Shown here: positions 8,257 through 15,882 of the stretch, piece after piece
Numbering within the stretch: the stretch's first letter is position 1
Layout: each line of letters opens with the position of its first letter
Assembly (NCBI RefSeq): GCF_025231485.1
Contig: NZ_CP104003.1
Coordinates: 3,038,001 to 3,102,000, forward strand
Direction of reading: 5' to 3'
DNA length: 64,000 nucleotides
Origin: Salinirubellus salinus
GTDB lineage: Archaea; Halobacteriota; Halobacteria; Halobacteriales; Haloarculaceae
Made by a program: the position numbers and the translations under genes
The notes under the pieces: model-generated
Told to the model about the DNA's origin: nothing
Databases searched by the model: none
Seen by the model: only the letters and a program-made list of their open reading frames with translations

Positions 8257-10086
8257 CTACTCCACGTACATCGACTCGATCTCGGCCTCCCAGTTGGCCT
8301 CGATGTCGCGGCGGCGCTTCTTCAGCGTCGGCGTGAGCTCGTCCTCCTCCACCGAGAACGCGCGGGGGACGAGACGGGTCTTCTTCACCCGCTCGTAGTC
8401 GGCGAGGTGGGTGTTTGCCTCGGCGACCTCCCCGTCGAGGAGTTCGACCACCGAGGGGTGTTCGACGAGCGACTCGGGCACCGCGTTCACGTTGTCCATC
8501 TCGTCGCGGACGACCGCGCGCTCGTCGTAGTCGATCCCCTCCGCGTCGGCGAACTTCAACAGGGCGCCGAAGTTCGGCTGGACGAGCGCGGTGACGTACT
8601 TGCGGCCCTCCGCGACGACCATCGCCTCCTCGACGTACTGCGAACTCCGGAGGTGGTCCTCGATGGGCGCGGGGTAGATGTTCTTCCCGGTGTCGAGCAC
8701 CTGCAGGCGCTTCATCCGGTCGACGATCTTCAGGTGGTCGTCCTGCCACTCGCCCACGTCACCGGTGTGGTACCAGCCGTCCTCGTCGAGGGCGTCGGCG
8801 GTGGCGTCGGGGTTGTTCCAGTACCCCTTCATTATCTGGGGGCCGCGTCCGAGGACCTCGTTCTCCGGGCCGAGCTTCACCTCGGTGCCGGGCATCGGCT
8901 CGCCGACGGTGCCGGGGTGGAAGTTGTCGATGCGATTGAACGTCAGGCCCGCCGTGGTCTCCGTGGCGCCGTAGCCCTCCAGCAGGGGGACCCCCATCCC
9001 CCAGAAGAAGTAGAGGACCTCGGCGTCGATGCTGGCGGCGCCGGTGATGGCGTAGGCGATCTCGTCGACGCCGAGCCGCTCGCGGAACGTCGAGAGTACC
9101 AGCCGGTCCGCGAGGGCGTGCTTCGCCCGCAGGACCGAGCCGGGGTTCCCTCGTTCCAGTGCCTCGCCGTACTCGATGGCGACCCCCATGGCCCACTCGG
9201 CGATGCGTCGCTTCGCGCCCTCCTCCTCGCTCACGGCCTCGCGGATGCCGTCGTACATCCGCCGGTAGACCCGCGGGACCGAGGGGACCACGTTCGGTCG
9301 TATCTCACCGAAATCCTCGAGGAGGTTCTTCACGTCCATGTACGCCGAGCAGAACCCCTGGTTCATTCCGGAGTAGTGGGCCATCCGCTGGTAGATGTGG
9401 TTCAGCGGGAGGAACGCCGTCCCGATGGTCCCCGGTGGCTGCTCGGGCATCGCGACGATGGCCATCTCCATCTCGGCGAGGAAGTTGGTGTGGGTGAGTT
9501 CACACCCCTTCGGCATCCCGGTCGTCCCGGAGGTGTAGACCAGCGTGTGGACGTCCTCGTCGGCCGCGTCGAGGCCGGGTGCCGACTCCACGTCGAACTC
9601 GGCGCGTGGGAGGTCCTCGAGGTCGAGGACGTGGTCGACCACGTCGGTCACCTCCCCGGGGACCTCGGACTCCCGTATCAGTACCTTGGCGCCGGCGTCC
9701 TCGACGACGAACGCCATCTGCTCGGGGCTGAACGAGGGGTAGACCGGCACGAGGACGAGGCGGGCGAGCACCGTCGCCATGTCCACCACGGACCACTCGT
9801 AGCGCGTCTCGGCGCTGATGGCGACGCGGTCGCCGGGGTCGGCCAGTTCCAGCAGGCCGCCCGCCACCTCGGCCGCCTCCTCCAGTAACTCGGTGTACGA
9901 GCGGGTCGTCCACTCGCCGCCATCGTCGCGGAACTTCGCCGCCGGGAGGTCCGCGTACCGCTCGGTCCGGTCGAGGTACCACGCACAGAGCGGTCCCTCG
10001 GGGACGACGATGGGGTCACCGACCCGTACACCCTCCTCGCTCGCTCGGCCTTCCGTTACCTCCGTCCCCGCTGTCTCGACAGCCAT
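8257..10086 (-). CDS. Long-chain acyl-CoA synthetase (AMP-forming)
   Basis: ANL-superfamily enzyme activating fatty acids to acyl-CoA through an acyl-adenylate. The 609-residue protein shows the P-loop-like YTSGTTGMPKG (about 187-197), GYGATETTAG (about 375), the adenylate-binding YHTGDVG (about 445) and the hinge/catalytic region DRMKRLQVLDTGKNI (about 458-472). The ATG at 10086 is preferred over the longer frame to 10146 because an A/T-rich box near 10112-10120 on the minus strand fits as its promoter. Divergent from the GNAT gene. The FACS-type long form with the MKRLQ segment favours long-chain substrates. Confidence 0.9.
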   Translation of the reverse strand: MAVETAGTEVTEGRASEEGVRVGDPIVVPEGPLCAWYLDRTERYADLPAAKFRDDGGEWTTRSYTELLEEAAEVAGGLLELADPGDRVAISAETRYEWSVVDMATVLARLVLVPVYPSFSPEQMAFVVEDAGAKVLIRESEVPGEVTDVVDHVLDLEDLPRAEFDVESAPGLDAADEDVHTLVYTSGTTGMPKGCELTHTNFLAEMEMAIVAMPEQPPGTIGTAFLPLNHIYQRMAHYSGMNQGFCSAYMDVKNLLEDFGEIRPNVVPSVPRVYRRMYDGIREAVSEEEGAKRRIAEWAMGVAIEYGEALERGNPGSVLRAKHALADRLVLSTFRERLGVDEIAYAITGAASIDAEVLYFFWGMGVPLLEGYGATETTAGLTFNRIDNFHPGTVGEPMPGTEVKLGPENEVLGRGPQIMKGYWNNPDATADALDEDGWYHTGDVGEWQDDHLKIVDRMKRLQVLDTGKNIYPAPIEDHLRSSQYVEEAMVVAEGRKYVTALVQPNFGALLKFADAEGIDYDERAVVRDEMDNVNAVPESLVEHPSVVELLDGEVAEANTHLADYERVKKTRLVPRAFSVEEDELTPTLKKRRRDIEANWEAEIESMYVE

Positions 10087-10157
10087 GCTGTGTGTTGATA
10101 GGTACCGAGCGGCATATCCTTTTCTCCGGCACACACCGGACCGCAACGCGCTTGCCG

Positions 10158-10760
10158 GTGGCTCGCGGAGCGCCGGACGTGCTCGAGGACCGACTCTGGA
10201 AGGTGACCCGGACCCGGCCCGCGCGGGTCGTCTACGAGGCGCTCGCGGCCCGCGGCGTGAAGGCGGCGACGATGCTGCTGTACGTCTGCGAGGAGGTCCC
10301 CGCGGTGCGACCCCCCGAGGGGGTCACGTTCGCCCGGTACACGGGCGGGGCGTACCCGGCCGACGCCCGTGCGGAGGCCTACGCCGACCTCGACCCGGCC
10401 GACGAGGTGCTGTTCGCGCTCGTCGACGGCGAGTACGCCGGGCGCGTGTTCCTCTCGGCGCGCCCCGTCACCGAGACGGCCATCGACGAGACGGTGGACC
10501 GGGAGGGCGCCTACGTCTGGCGGCTCTTCACCGACCCGGCGTTCCGGGGCCGCGGCGTCGCGTCGGCGCTCGTCGGCCGTGGCGTGGCGCTCGCCCGCGA
10601 GGCGTTCGGCGTCGACCGGGCGTACGCGCTCGTCGCGCGGGACAACTACCCCTCGAAGCGCACGTTCGAGTCGAACGGGTTCGAGGCGCGCGAGAGGGTG
10701 GACTACTGGCGTGTCGGACGGGCCTCGCGGCGCCGGTGGCGCTCGCTCGACGACGAGTGA
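10158..10760 (+). CDS. GNAT-family N-acetyltransferase
   Basis: About 200 residues with the acetyl-CoA binding segment of GNAT enzymes: LFTDPAFRGRGVASALVGRGVALA (RGRGVA is the pyrophosphate loop), followed by VARDNYPSKRTFESNGF, the usual last strand and helix. The N-terminal 45 residues are helical and resemble no other domain. Start is uncertain: an in-frame ATG at 10092 would leave only five bases to the divergent gene, so GTG at 10158 (or 10179) is preferred. Substrate unknown. Confidence 0.75.
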   Translation: MARGAPDVLEDRLWKVTRTRPARVVYEALAARGVKAATMLLYVCEEVPAVRPPEGVTFARYTGGAYPADARAEAYADLDPADEVLFALVDGEYAGRVFLSARPVTETAIDETVDREGAYVWRLFTDPAFRGRGVASALVGRGVALAREAFGVDRAYALVARDNYPSKRTFESNGFEARERVDYWRVGRASRRRWRSLDDE

Positions 10761-10795
10761 CTCCGTTGGGAGCGGGTGGCGTACGTATCGCTCCG

Positions 10796-10850
10796 TAGAT
10801 ATATATCCGTTCAATATCTATTTATCTTAAACTAAATTTATGGTGTGCGG
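10796..10850 (+). promoter_or_regulatory. AT-rich promoter of the phospholipid operon
   Basis: A 55-base stretch far richer in A and T than its surroundings (ATATATAT, TTTATCTTAAACTAAATTTA). The last box, TAAATTTATGG near 10838-10848, lies about 30 bases before the ATG at 10875, the normal spacing for this genome. It likely drives the three-gene unit up to 12966. Confidence 0.6.
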
Positions 10851-10874
10851 TTCCGGTGCCCCACACGGAGGCGC

Positions 10875-11576
10875 ATGAGTCAGAAGAACCAGGTCTCGGG
10901 GAAGATGCGGACGTGGGTTCGGACGCGCGCGGCGGAACACGGCTGGGCCGTCGACCGCGAACCGTTCCTGACGCGACTCGACGTGGCCGACTGGGTGAGC
11001 ATGGGCGCGCTGTTCTTCGGGTGGACCGCGGCGCTCCTCGTCCTCTCCGGGGACCCGAACTGGGGTATCGTGTCGATGCTGGTCGCGTTCGGCTTCGACA
11101 AGCTCGACGGGGCCGTCGCCCGCCACTACGGGCTGACGAGCGACCTCGGGTTGCAGATCGACTCGTACATCGACATCTTCGCGTACCTCGTCCCCGCGGC
11201 GCTCCTGCTGTACACCGACATCGTCGCCAACCCCTACCTGAGCACGGTGCTCGGCTTCCTCGTCCTGGCGTTCGGCGGGCTCCGGCTCGTCCGGCACTCC
11301 AGCGAGGGATTCGGCGAGGACGGCGGCACCGCCTACTACACGGGCATCACGGTGGTCCACGCGAACGTCGTCGTCGTGGGCAACTACTTCGCGGCCGCGC
11401 TGCTCCCGTTCTGGAGCCCCCTGCTGGTCGCGCTGACGGTCCTCCCGACGTGTCCGCTGATGGTGTCGAACTACCGTTCGTACAAGACCGACGGGGGGCA
11501 CCTGCTCGTGGCGGTCCTCGGACTCGTGGCGACCGGGCTGGCGCTCGTCCTCGAGTTCGGCTCCCTCCCCCTCTGA
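10875..11576 (+). CDS. CDP-alcohol phosphatidyltransferase family membrane protein
   Basis: Membrane enzyme that transfers a phosphatidyl (in archaea archaetidyl) group from a CDP-lipid to an alcohol. The 233-residue protein carries the full signature D-G-x2-A-R-x8-G-x3-D-x3-D as DGAVAR...DLG...D...D at about residues 79-101, and six hydrophobic segments. The acceptor (serine, glycerol phosphate or inositol phosphate) cannot be assigned. ATG at 10875 follows the AT-rich promoter at normal spacing. Its stop overlaps the start of the PHP gene. Confidence 0.88.
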   Translation: MSQKNQVSGKMRTWVRTRAAEHGWAVDREPFLTRLDVADWVSMGALFFGWTAALLVLSGDPNWGIVSMLVAFGFDKLDGAVARHYGLTSDLGLQIDSYIDIFAYLVPAALLLYTDIVANPYLSTVLGFLVLAFGGLRLVRHSSEGFGEDGGTAYYTGITVVHANVVVVGNYFAAALLPFWSPLLVALTVLPTCPLMVSNYRSYKTDGGHLLVAVLGLVATGLALVLEFGSLPL

Positions 11577-12268
11577 TGCGGTTCGACCCGCACGTCCACT
11601 CGCGGTGGTCCTACGACTCGTCGGCGTCGGTCCACGACCTGCTCGCGGCGGCGGCAGACGCGGGACTGGACGCCGTCGCCGTCACCGACCACGACGCCGT
11701 CGAGGGGTCGCTCCGCGCCGCCGCGCTCGCCCCCGAGTACGGCCTGCTGGGGGTGCCGGGCGTGGAGGTGTCGACGGCCGACGGCCACCTGCTCGCGCTG
11801 GGCGTCGAACACCGGCCCGAGCCGGGGCGACCGCTCGCCGAGACGGTCGCGACGGTCCGCGAGTGGGGCGGCCTCGCGGTGGTCCCCCACCCGTTCCAGC
11901 GGACGCGACACGGCGCCCGACCGCCCGCTATCTCCGACTGCGACGGCGTGGAGGTGTACAACGCCCTGCTGATGACGGGGGTCAGGAACCGTCGGGCGAG
12001 ACGGTTCGCCGACCGCGAGGGGTACCCCCACCTCGCCGGGAGCGACGCACACGTCTCCCGGATGGTCGGCCGGGCCTACACCGAGGTGGGACTCGACCCC
12101 CGTGGCGACCCGAGCGAGGTCGACCCCGGGGAACTGCTCGACGCGATTCGACAGGGCCGGAGCGCCGCTCGCGGTTCCCGGACACCCGTCGCCCGCTACG
12201 TCCGGAAGTTCGCCACCAACGCGGGACTGAAGACGGGTGCCGGCCTCCGGTCGGCGCTCGGCCGGTGA
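11576..12268 (+). CDS. PHP-domain metal-dependent phosphoesterase
   Basis: A 230-residue PHP protein with the metal ligands in place: HVHS (6-9), TDHD (37-40), the Glu in GVEVS (about 64), VPHPF (103-107) and AGSDAH (154-159). Members of this family hydrolyse nucleotides or sugar phosphates such as 3'-phosphoadenosine phosphates or nucleoside phosphates. It starts inside the stop codon of the phosphatidyltransferase gene (TGATG) and its own stop overlaps the next ATG, so the three genes are translated as a coupled set. A role in phosphate-ester turnover linked to lipid synthesis is inference. Confidence 0.85.
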   Translation: MRFDPHVHSRWSYDSSASVHDLLAAAADAGLDAVAVTDHDAVEGSLRAAALAPEYGLLGVPGVEVSTADGHLLALGVEHRPEPGRPLAETVATVREWGGLAVVPHPFQRTRHGARPPAISDCDGVEVYNALLMTGVRNRRARRFADREGYPHLAGSDAHVSRMVGRAYTEVGLDPRGDPSEVDPGELLDAIRQGRSAARGSRTPVARYVRKFATNAGLKTGAGLRSALGR

Positions 12269-12966
12269 TGGACCGACCGACCGGCACCTCGCTGTTCACC
12301 TCCCGGGCGGCCCGTCGCGGCGCGCTCGTCCGGGTCGGCCTCCTCGTCCTCGTGGTGGCCGGTGCCGGCGCCCTGCTCGTGACGCTGGTCCCGGCGCTGA
12401 CCGACCCCGAGCGGTTGCGCGCCGAGGTCCGGGCGTTCGGCCCGTACGCCCCGCTGGCGTTCGTCGCGCTCCAGACCGTGCAGGTGGTGATCGCGCCGAT
12501 CCCGGGCCAGTTGCTGGGGGGTGTCGCCGGTTACCTGTTCGGCGGCCTCGCGGGGAGCGGCTACTCCCTGCTCGGGGTCGCACTGGGGAGTGCGCTCGCC
12601 ATCGGCGCGACCCGCCGGTTCGGCCGGTCGTACGCCGAGCGCGTCCTCGACGAGGACGTCCTCGCCCGCTTCGACGCGGTCGTCGACGCCGTCGGCGAAC
12701 CGGGGCTGTTCGTCATGTTCCTCCTCCCGGTCTTCCCCGACGACGCGCTCTGCTTCCTCGCCGGCCTGACCGAGATCCCCGTCTCGCGCCTGCTCGTGCT
12801 CGTCGTCGTCGGCCGGGCACCCACGTTCGTCCTCGCCGCCTACCTCGGCGGGAGCGTCGCGGAGTCGAACCTCCTGCTCGCGGGACTGCTGGCGGCCACG
12901 ATGGCCGTCCTCGCCGTCGTGGGCTACCGACACCGCGAGGCGCTCGTGGCCGCCGTCGAGGGGTGA
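12268..12966 (+). CDS. TVP38/TMEM64 (DedA superfamily) membrane protein
   Basis: A 232-residue protein with six or so hydrophobic segments and the SNARE-associated/VTT domain core: PIPGQLLGGVAGYLFG (about 79-94), a re-entrant glycine-rich segment GVALGSALAIGATRRFGR (about 100-117), and FLLPVFPDDALCFLAGL (about 152-168). VTT-domain proteins are lipid scramblases or lipid-carrier transporters in known cases, which suits a gene coupled to a phospholipid-synthesis enzyme. Starts at the ATG overlapping the upstream TGA. Confidence 0.85.
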   Translation: MDRPTGTSLFTSRAARRGALVRVGLLVLVVAGAGALLVTLVPALTDPERLRAEVRAFGPYAPLAFVALQTVQVVIAPIPGQLLGGVAGYLFGGLAGSGYSLLGVALGSALAIGATRRFGRSYAERVLDEDVLARFDAVVDAVGEPGLFVMFLLPVFPDDALCFLAGLTEIPVSRLLVLVVVGRAPTFVLAAYLGGSVAESNLLLAGLLAATMAVLAVVGYRHREALVAAVEG

Positions 12967-12971
12967 CCCGA

Positions 12972-13003
12972 ACAACTATCTGAACGGTTGCTCAATCGTA
13001 GGT
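12972..13003 (+). promoter_or_regulatory. Promoter with imperfect palindrome before the ArsC-like unit
   Basis: An ACTATC box near 12975-12980 lies about 30 bases before the ATG at 13004. Immediately after it TGAAC...GCTCA (about 12981-12994) is an imperfect inverted repeat with the TGAA/TTCA-like half-sites common in ArsR/SmtB operators. It would overlap the region between TATA box and transcription start, a repressing position. Confidence 0.35.
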
Positions 13004-13093
13004 ATGGACGGGACCGCAGCGCGGCTGGCCGGACTGCACGACCTGGACACCGTGGCGCTCGACGCGCTGGACGAGATGGGGGGTGCGCGATGA
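13004..13093 (+). CDS. 29-residue ORF coupled to the ArsC-like gene
   Basis: An ATG at the position expected for a leaderless transcript opens a 29-codon frame (starting MDGTAARLAGLHDLD, acidic and helical) whose TGA overlaps the ATG of the next gene (ATGA at 13090-13093). No family is recognised. It may be a short helical peptide, a translational-coupling leader, or the remnant N-terminus of a lost regulator. Upstream location and exact overlap argue that it is translated. Confidence 0.45.
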   Translation: MDGTAARLAGLHDLDTVALDALDEMGGAR

Positions 13094-13521
13094 GCGACCG
13101 GAAGCGCCTCGCGTTCGTCTGCGTGCAGAACGCTGGCCGCTCGCAGATGTCGGCCGCGTTCGCCCGCCGGGAGGTCGCAGCGCGCGGGCTTGACTGGGAG
13201 ATTCTCACGGGGGGCACCCACCCGGCCGACGGGGTCCACCCCGAGGTCGTCGAGGTGATGGCCGAACTCGACGTCGACCTCTCCGAGGCGACGCCGCAGC
13301 GACTCACCGACGAGGAACTCTCGACGTGCGACGTGGTAGCGACGATGGGGTGTTCGACCCTCTCGCTCGACGCCGACACGGACGTCCGGGACTGGGCGCT
13401 CCCGGACCCCCACGGGGAGGACGTCGACCGGGTGCGCGAGATACGCGAGACGGTCCGGGAGCGGGTCGCCGACCTGTTCGACGAACTCAAGGCCGAGACG
13501 GCGACGGCGAGCGAGGACTGA
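13090..13521 (+). CDS. Low-molecular-weight phosphatase / arsenate reductase-like protein
   Basis: A 143-residue member of the LMW protein-tyrosine phosphatase/ArsC fold. The phosphate loop C-x5-R is CVQNAGR (Cys11-Arg17) followed by SQMSAAFA, as in thioredoxin-coupled arsenate reductases, and the acid loop is in WALPDPHGED (about 100-109). A Cys at about 79 (STCDVVATMGCS has two) could provide the resolving thiol needed for arsenate reduction, but pairing is not certain. Phosphatase activity is the alternative. Coupled to the preceding 29-codon ORF. Confidence 0.8.
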   Translation: MSDRKRLAFVCVQNAGRSQMSAAFARREVAARGLDWEILTGGTHPADGVHPEVVEVMAELDVDLSEATPQRLTDEELSTCDVVATMGCSTLSLDADTDVRDWALPDPHGEDVDRVREIRETVRERVADLFDELKAETATASED

Positions 13522-13601
13522 GCACTCGGCCGCTCCCCCGACCGCTCGCTCCCGGCACACGCCAGCACACGGCTTTTATACTACGATAACCGAGAGTAAC
13601 C

Positions 13602-13913
13602 GTGGCGAAGGACTCACTCAGTGACGTCGCCGGACTGCCGGACGAACTCGGCCTCGACGAGGCGTTCGCTCAGGAACAACAGCAGTTGACCGTCCGCGTC
13701 GAGTCGCGGCGGTACGGCAAACCCATGACCATCGTGGAGGGGTTCGACGACGACCTCACCAGCGCGAGCGACCTGAAGGAACTCGCCTCGGACCTCAAGA
13801 AGGCCGTCGGCGCGGGTGGCACCGTGACCGAGGGACATATCGAGATCCAGGGCGACCAGACCGAACGGGTGCGCGAGATCCTCGCGGACCGTGGCTACTC
13901 CGTGACCGGCTAG
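13602..13913 (+). CDS. Translation initiation factor aIF1 (SUI1/YciH family)
   Basis: A 103-residue SUI1 protein: RRYGKPMTIVEGFD (about 36-49), then the conserved DLKELASDLKKAVGAGGTV and a closing IEIQGDQTERVREILADRGY. aIF1 binds the small subunit near the P site and checks start-codon pairing. The start is GTG at 13602, 29 bases after the first base of a CTTTTATAC box, so the mRNA is leaderless. Stands alone. Confidence 0.93.
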   Translation: MAKDSLSDVAGLPDELGLDEAFAQEQQQLTVRVESRRYGKPMTIVEGFDDDLTSASDLKELASDLKKAVGAGGTVTEGHIEIQGDQTERVREILADRGYSVTG

Positions 13914-13939
13914 ACCGTTTCTGACGGGGTTTCGGTGCG

Positions 13940-14200
13940 GTTGTCGTTGGCGCGTGGAGCCTCGGCTGCAGCGTCGATCCGAGCGACAGTTGGCAGACGA
14001 GGGCGTCGCGGAACGGAGCGGACGACGGAGACAGCCGAGACAGCGCGCAGACGCGCGAATCGCGGTACGTGGGAGACCGCACAGCGACCGCCCCGCAGAG
14101 CGGCCGGTCCGGCTGGAGGCCGGACACGGCAGGCCTGCCCTTCCCCGGACTCGAACCCGGCCGCCAGAGGCCGTCAGCTCTCGTCGGTCATCGCCACCGC
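13940..14200. repeat. Extragenic repeat, copy A
   Basis: This gap of about 380 bases holds a copy of a dispersed element. Bases 14047-14068 are identical to 23568-23589 (a 22-base block starting GCAGACGCGCG). The following words ACCGCACAGCGACCGC, CCGCAGAGCGGCCGG, a hairpin-forming GC segment and GCCTGCCCTTCCCCGG match, in order, both ends of the fold-back copy near 23.6-23.9 kb. No protein is supported: the open frames here are Arg-rich artefacts. Confidence 0.65.
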
Positions 14201-14292
14201 ACCGCCAACCGCCCCCACCGCCCGTAACCCCAAGTACCAGGACGGGACCACTCCGGCCCAGCGATGGCCGACCACCACCACCCGGAGCGACC

Positions 14293-14769
14293 GTGAGCAG
14301 CCGTGCCCTCGTCGCCTACGAGCGACCCGACGGCCGCTACGACACCCACGAGGCCCGCGGCGAACTGCTGGGGAGTCGCATCACCACCCGGACTCCCTTC
14401 GGCGGTCGGGACCGCCCCGTCGAGCCCGTGCCGACCGAGCGTGGCGTTGACCGGGCCGCACTCGCCGCGCGGGTCGCGTTCGGCCGCCACGAGGCGCTCG
14501 TCCTCGTCGCCCCCGACTACGACACGCGGACGTTCGTCGCGCTCCCGTTCGGGGTGCCGGACGCGGCGAGCGGTACGGGAGCCCTGGTCGAGAGCCACGG
14601 CCCGGGCGACGAGTCGTGGCTCCGCGGCTGGGTCGGGGGCTTCCGGGGAGCGCTGGCCGAGGCGTCGGCACGCGGGCTCGACGCTGGCGAGGCGAGCGAC
14701 CTGCTCCGGGCGGAGGCGGCGGGGTTCGAGCGCGAGGGGCGGACCGTGCTCCGGCCGGGTGGGTCGTGA
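14293..14769 (+). CDS. DUF6735-like haloarchaeal protein
   Basis: A 158-residue protein starting at GTG 14293 with SSRALVAYERPDGRYD, the typical opening of DUF6735 proteins confined to Haloarchaea. The middle is alpha/beta (VLVAPDYDTRTFVALPFG) and the C-terminus helical. No catalytic motif is apparent. It lies just upstream of nucS, whose own promoter begins after its stop. Function unknown. Confidence 0.7.
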   Translation: MSSRALVAYERPDGRYDTHEARGELLGSRITTRTPFGGRDRPVEPVPTERGVDRAALAARVAFGRHEALVLVAPDYDTRTFVALPFGVPDAASGTGALVESHGPGDESWLRGWVGGFRGALAEASARGLDAGEASDLLRAEAAGFEREGRTVLRPGGS

Positions 14770-14829
14770 GCGTCCCGGCGGGCGACGCGGACGGTGAGGC
14801 TTTTGCCTCGCCGCCGGATAGCGTCGGGA

Positions 14830-15609
14830 GTGACAGACGCGGACGCCGATGCCGACGCCGCCCCCGAGCCGACCCCCGCCGCGGGCGTGGAGACGCTGGT
14901 CGACCCCACCGCCGAGGCGGCCCACGCGCTGCTCGAGCGTCGCCTCGACGGCGAGACGCTCGTCACCGTCTACGGCCGCTGTACCGTCGAGTACGACGGC
15001 CGCGCGGCGTCCTCGCTCGGCCCCGGCGACCGACTCCTCGTCCTCAAACCGGACGGGACGGCGCTCGTCCACACCACGGAGAACCAGAAGCCGGTGAACT
15101 GGCAGCCCCCCGGTTGCACCCACGAGGTGTCGCTGGTCGACGGGGGCCTCCGGGTGCGCTCGGAGCGCTCGACCCCCGCGGAGGAACTGCGCGTCGCGTT
15201 CGAGACGGTCGAGCAGGTCTCGGCGTTCGACGCCCGCGACGAGGAGGACCTCGCGCTCACGGGGACGGAGGAGGACCTCCGCCAGCGCATCCTCGACGAC
15301 CCCGACCTCGTGGAGTCTGGGTTCCGGCCGCTGGCGACCGAGCGCGAGACGAGCGCCGGCGCCGTCGACGTCTACGGCGAGGACCGCGAGGGCCGGACGG
15401 TGGTGCTGGAGTTGAAACGACGGCGGGTCGGACCGGACGCGGTCGGGCAACTGGTGCGCTACGTCGAGGCGCTCCGTCGGGAGTTGCACACCGACGCGGA
15501 GATCAGGGGGGTGCTGGTCGCGCCGAGCGTGACCGACCGGGCGCGGGAGTTGCTGGGGGAGGAGGGGCTGGAGTTCGTCTCGTTGACGCCTCGGGCCTCG
15601 GACGACTGA
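14830..15609 (+). CDS. nucS: Endonuclease NucS (EndoMS)
   Basis: RecB-like nuclease that cuts both strands at mismatched bases (EndoMS) or branched single-stranded flaps. The 259-residue protein has the N-terminal beta-rich DNA/dimerisation domain (about 1-125, including NWQPPGC) and the C-terminal nuclease domain with GAVDVYGEDREGRTVVLELKRR (Asp, and Glu-x-Lys of the active site) and AVGQLVRYVEAL. GTG at 14830 lies exactly 30 bases after the start of a CTTTTGCC box, which itself sits in a GAGGC-TTTT-GCCTC inverted repeat. It is convergent with mutS, so two mismatch-repair routes are neighbours. Confidence 0.93.
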   Translation: MTDADADADAAPEPTPAAGVETLVDPTAEAAHALLERRLDGETLVTVYGRCTVEYDGRAASSLGPGDRLLVLKPDGTALVHTTENQKPVNWQPPGCTHEVSLVDGGLRVRSERSTPAEELRVAFETVEQVSAFDARDEEDLALTGTEEDLRQRILDDPDLVESGFRPLATERETSAGAVDVYGEDREGRTVVLELKRRRVGPDAVGQLVRYVEALRRELHTDAEIRGVLVAPSVTDRARELLGEEGLEFVSLTPRASDD

Positions 15610-15656
15610 ACGCCCGTCTCTGCTGGTGGTTCGTATCGAGGCGGTTCGCCCGGCGA

Positions 15657-15875
15657 GCAGACGCGCGAGTCACGGCACGACTGAACCCGCACAGCACCGC
15701 CCAGCCCAGTCCTCACGCCTCCCCAGCCGATTGCGTTCCTCGGCTCGCTCCACTCGCCTGCGGTACTCATCCCTCGCACGGGCCGTTCGCTGGCCTCACG
15801 CCGTTCGGCACCGCTCACGGCGCGCGCCACGTCGACAATCCAGCCTCCCGAGACACCCCCGTTTCCGGTCGAACG
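15657..15875. repeat. Extragenic repeat, copy B (3' side of mutS)
   Basis: The first part (15657-15695) resembles the head of copy A (GCAGACGCGCGAG, then CCCGCACAGCACCGCCC). Bases 15700-15875 form a 176-base block that aligns without gaps to 18639-18814 on the other side of mutS: the first 32 and last roughly 109 bases agree at about nine positions in ten, while about 35 bases in between differ. It ends 7 bases from the mutS stop codon. Confidence 0.75.
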
Positions 15876-15882
15876 CGCCCGA

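Noticed and set aside
14140-14165. T-arm-like sequence CGGACTCGAACCCGG suggesting a tRNA on the minus strand
   Set aside because: The T-stem has a mismatch and no acceptor, D or anticodon arm can be found around it; it belongs to repeat copy A.
15459-15830. Minus-strand ORF (MARAVSGAERREAS...) in repeat copy B, and its counterpart 18011-18769 in copy C
   Set aside because: Both frames come from the extragenic repeat, continue into unrelated sequence, and differ most in the middle of the repeat; no promoter or domain supports them.
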